Shown: positions 61,932 through 64,000 of the stretch, in pieces
Layout: each line of letters opens with the position of its first letter
How positions within the stretch are numbered: the stretch's first letter is position 1
NCBI RefSeq assembly: GCF_019263705.2
Contig: NZ_JADQDK010000001.1
Coordinates: 3,286,001-3,350,000, forward strand
DNA: 64,000 bases
From: Pseudonocardia abyssalis
GTDB lineage: Bacteria > Actinomycetota > Actinomycetes > Mycobacteriales > Pseudonocardiaceae
Reading direction: 5' to 3'
Notes under the pieces: generated by a model
The model's input: only the letters and a program-made list of their open reading frames with translations
Database searches by the model: none
Told to the model about the DNA's origin: nothing
Program-made: the position numbers and the translations under genes

Positions 61932-63343
61932 CAGACCAGGTCCTCCGGGCTCGAGAGGGTGCCGCGCACGGCGGTCGCGGCGGCGACCAGCGGCGACACG
62001 AGGTGGGTGCGGCCGCCCTTGCCCTGGCGGCCCTCGAAGTTGCGGTTCGACGTGGATGCACTGCGCTCACCCGGGGCGAGCTGGTCGGGGTTCATGCCCA
62101 GGCACATCGAGCAGCCCGCGGAGCGCCACTCGGCGCCGGCCGCGGTGAACACCTCGTCGAGGCCCTCCTCCTCGGCCTGGAAGCGCACCCGCATCGACCC
62201 GGGCACGACCAGCATGCGGACGCCGTCGGCGACCTGGCGGCCCTTGATGACGTCGGCGACGGCGCGCAGGTCCTCGATGCGGCCGTTGGTGCAGGAGCCC
62301 ACGAAGACGGTGTCGACCGAGACCTCGCGCAGCGGCTGGCCCGCCGTCAGTCCCATGTAGGTCAAGGCCTTCTCGGCGGAGAGGCGCTCGTTCTCGTCGA
62401 CGATCTGCGCCGGGTCGGGCACGTTCTCGCCGAGCGGGAGCCCCTGGCCCGGGTTGGTGCCCCAGGTGACGAACGGGGTGAGCGCGTCGCCGTCGAGGGT
62501 GACCTCGGCGTCGAACACGGCGTCGTCGTCGGTGCGCAGCTCGCGCCACTGCGCGACCGCCTCGTCCCACGCCTCGCCGGTGGGCGCGCGGTCGCGGCCC
62601 TTCAGGTAGGCGAACGTCGTCTCGTCGGGGGCGATCATGCCCGCGCGGGCACCGGCCTCGATCGACATGTTGCAGACCGTCATCCGGGCCTCCATCGAGA
62701 GGTTCTCGATGACGTTGCCGCGGAACTCGAGCACGTGGCCCTGCCCGCCCCCGGTGCCGATCTTGGCGATGATCGCCAGCACGACGTCCTTGCTCGTGAC
62801 GCCCGGCCGCAGCGTGCCGTCGGCACTGTTCACCGTGATCGACATCGTCTTGAACCGCTTGAGCGGCAGCGTCTGCGTGGCGAGCACGTGCTCGACCTCG
62901 GAGGTGCCGATGCCGAACGCCATCGCCCCGAACGCACCGTGGGTGGACGTGTGGCTGTCCCCGCAGACCACCGTGGTGCCCGGCTGCGTCAGCCCGAGCT
63001 GCGGGCCGACGACGTGCACGATGCCCTGCTCGGCGTGGTTCATCGGGTAGAGCGGGACGCCGAACTCCGCGCAGTTCTTGCGCAGCGTCTCCACCTGGGT
63101 GCGCGAGACGGGGTCGGCGATCGGGAGGTCGACGTCCTTCGTGGGGACGTTGTGGTCCTCGGTGGCCAGCGTGAGGTCCGGGCGGCGCACCGGACGACCG
63201 GCGAGGCGGAGCCCGTCGAACGCCTGCGGGCTCGTGACCTCGTGCACGAGGTGCAGGTCGATGTAGAGGAGATCGGGTTCGTCGCCCTCCCCCTCGCGGA
63301 CGAGGTGCAGGTCCCACACCTTCTCGGCCAGTGTGCGCGGCAT
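61931..63343 (-). CDS. leuC: 3-isopropylmalate dehydratase large subunit
   Basis: 470 residues, GGGAGAAC ribosome site. It is an aconitase-superfamily [4Fe-4S] enzyme. [34 protein letters not shown] and [15 protein letters not shown] supply the cluster Cys residues. [19 protein letters not shown] closes it. The product acts as a heterodimer with LeuD. The divergent ndgR-type regulator lies 38 bp away. Confidence 0.97.
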   Translation of the reverse strand: MPRTLAEKVWDLHLVREGEGDEPDLLYIDLHLVHEVTSPQAFDGLRLAGRPVRRPDLTLATEDHNVPTKDVDLPIADPVSRTQVETLRKNCAEFGVPLYPMNHAEQGIVHVVGPQLGLTQPGTTVVCGDSHTSTHGAFGAMAFGIGTSEVEHVLATQTLPLKRFKTMSITVNSADGTLRPGVTSKDVVLAIIAKIGTGGGQGHVLEFRGNVIENLSMEARMTVCNMSIEAGARAGMIAPDETTFAYLKGRDRAPTGEAWDEAVAQWRELRTDDDAVFDAEVTLDGDALTPFVTWGTNPGQGLPLGENVPDPAQIVDENERLSAEKALTYMGLTAGQPLREVSVDTVFVGSCTNGRIEDLRAVADVIKGRQVADGVRMLVVPGSMRVRFQAEEEGLDEVFTAAGAEWRSAGCSMCLGMNPDQLAPGERSASTSNRNFEGRQGKGGRTHLVSPLVAAATAVRGTLSSPEDLV

Positions 63344-63381
63344 GTTGTTCTCCCAGCTGTTGGGACGTTAGTATCGCGGTG
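63344..63381. promoter_or_regulatory. leuC-ndgR divergent regulatory interval
   Basis: The 38-bp interval contains an inverted repeat TCCCA-N5-TGGGA (about 63350-63364), likely a regulator site. On the plus strand TAGTAT (63370-63375) is a -10-like box seven bases before the regulator GTG, suggesting a leaderless message. Confidence 0.45.
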
Positions 63382-64000
63382 TGAGACAGCATAGCGGCAT
63401 CGGCGTGCTCGACAAGGCCGTGGGAGTCCTCCACGCCGTGGCCACCGAGCCGTGCGGCCTGGCCGAGCTGTGCCAGCGCACCGGTCTGCCCCGCGCCACC
63501 GCCCACCGGCTCGCCGTCGGCCTGGAGGTGCACGGCCTGCTCAGCCGCGGGGCCGACGGGCGCTGGCGTCCCGGACCCGCGCTGGCCGAGCTCGCCGCGG
63601 GTGGCGCCGACCCGTTGCTGGAGGCGGCCGCCGCCGTCCTGCCCCGGCTGCGCGACATCACCGGCGAGAGCGTGCAGCTCTACCGCCGCGACGGCACGCA
63701 GCGCGTCTGCGTGGCCACGGCCGAGCCGGCGAGCGGCCTGCGTGACACCGTGCCGGTCGGCTCCCGGCTGCCGATGACGGCGGGATCGGGGGCCAAGGTG
63801 CTCGCCGCGTGGGCCGAGCCCGCCGTGCAGCGCGCGGTGCTGGGCGAGGCCACCTTCACCGAGCGGGTCCTGCTCGACGTCCGGCGCCGCGGGTGGGCGC
63901 AGAGCGTCGCGGAACGGGAGTCGGGCGTCGCGAGCGTGTCGGCCCCCGTGCGCGACGGGAGCGGGCACGTCGTCGCCGCGGTGTCGGTGTCCGGCCCCGT
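63382..64000 (+). CDS. ndgR: IclR-family regulator (NdgR/LtbR-type), 3' end outside window
   Basis: 206 residues are visible from GTG 63382, truncated by the right edge. The winged helix (about 1-70) reads SGIGVLDKAVGVLHAVATE, then GLPRATAHRLAVGLEVHGLL. The ligand-binding IclR domain follows (LRDITGESVQLYRRDG, LPMTAGSGAKVLAAW). NdgR in Streptomyces and LtbR in Corynebacterium are divergent from leuCD and control leucine genes and other amino acid metabolism. The same arrangement supports that role here. Confidence 0.92.

Noticed and set aside
1..64000. tRNA, rRNA or known riboswitches
   Set aside because: No cloverleaf-like or rRNA segment and no recognised riboswitch core was seen in the intergenic DNA. 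A covariance-model scan would be needed to exclude small RNAs.

Overview
The window is one contiguous piece of a very high-GC actinobacterial chromosome. The genes at the right end (gpsA, cofC/fbiD, ppk, mutT1, hupB with a long Lys/Ala-rich tail, leuD, leuC and a divergent ndgR-type IclR regulator) occur in the same order in Mycobacterium and relatives. CofC points to coenzyme F420 use, and the frequent GTG starts and ATGA/GTGA overlaps fit Pseudonocardiaceae. Pseudonocardia is my best guess but is inference only.

About 50 kb to the left is devoted to making, exporting and trimming cell-surface polysaccharide. Locus 1 (about 0.8-24.7 kb) holds an ATP-grasp protein, a Wzx-type flippase with a 460-residue Pro/Gly tail, acyltransferase 3, membrane-anchored GH5-like and GH26-like glycosidases, a GMC oxidoreductase coupled to a GT-A-like protein, two GT4 enzymes, a Wzz-like protein with a ruined kinase domain, and a Wzy-type polymerase. 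It also carries a four-gene sugar-nucleotide operon (epimerase, RmlA, a second GT-A-like protein, DegT aminotransferase), a UGD-family dehydrogenase lacking its catalytic cysteine, and a polyprenyl sugar-phosphate transferase (PGT).

Next comes a CslA-GlxA-CslZ module (25.5-30.2 kb): cellulose synthase-like GT2, radical copper oxidase and GH6 lipoprotein. In Streptomyces this set makes an extracellular beta-glucan. CRP-like palindromes (CGTGA-N6-TCACG) lie just over 100 bp upstream of both cslA and the locus 1 PGT, suggesting shared control. An HNH nuclease, a FAD oxidoreductase and a DPM1-like GT2 follow.

Locus 2 (33.5-48.5 kb) looks less GC-rich by eye and may have been acquired. A plus-strand set (PGT, GT4, two tandem beta-helix proteins with GH28-like active-site motifs) converges on a tightly overlapped minus-strand operon (Wzz-like, GT2, Wzx, Wzy, GT4, and half a GT4). 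A GT87 mannosyltransferase-like protein, a polysaccharide deacetylase and an EamA-like transporter complete it. To its right are wecB and a heavily frameshifted GT2 pseudogene.

The conserved chromosomal block (50.6-64 kb) has a cystathionine gamma-synthase/lyase family enzyme, gpsA, plsC-like, cofC, ppk, mutT1, hupB, leuDC and ndgR. Three polysaccharide genes are inserted in it: a minimal PGT, an acyltransferase 3 and a GDP-fucose synthase. Between them the loci carry two flippases, two polymerases, two Wzz-like proteins and three initiating PGTs, so two or more Wzx/Wzy-type glycans plus a CslA glucan are likely made. Apart from the partial IclR gene, no transcription regulator was recognised in the window.
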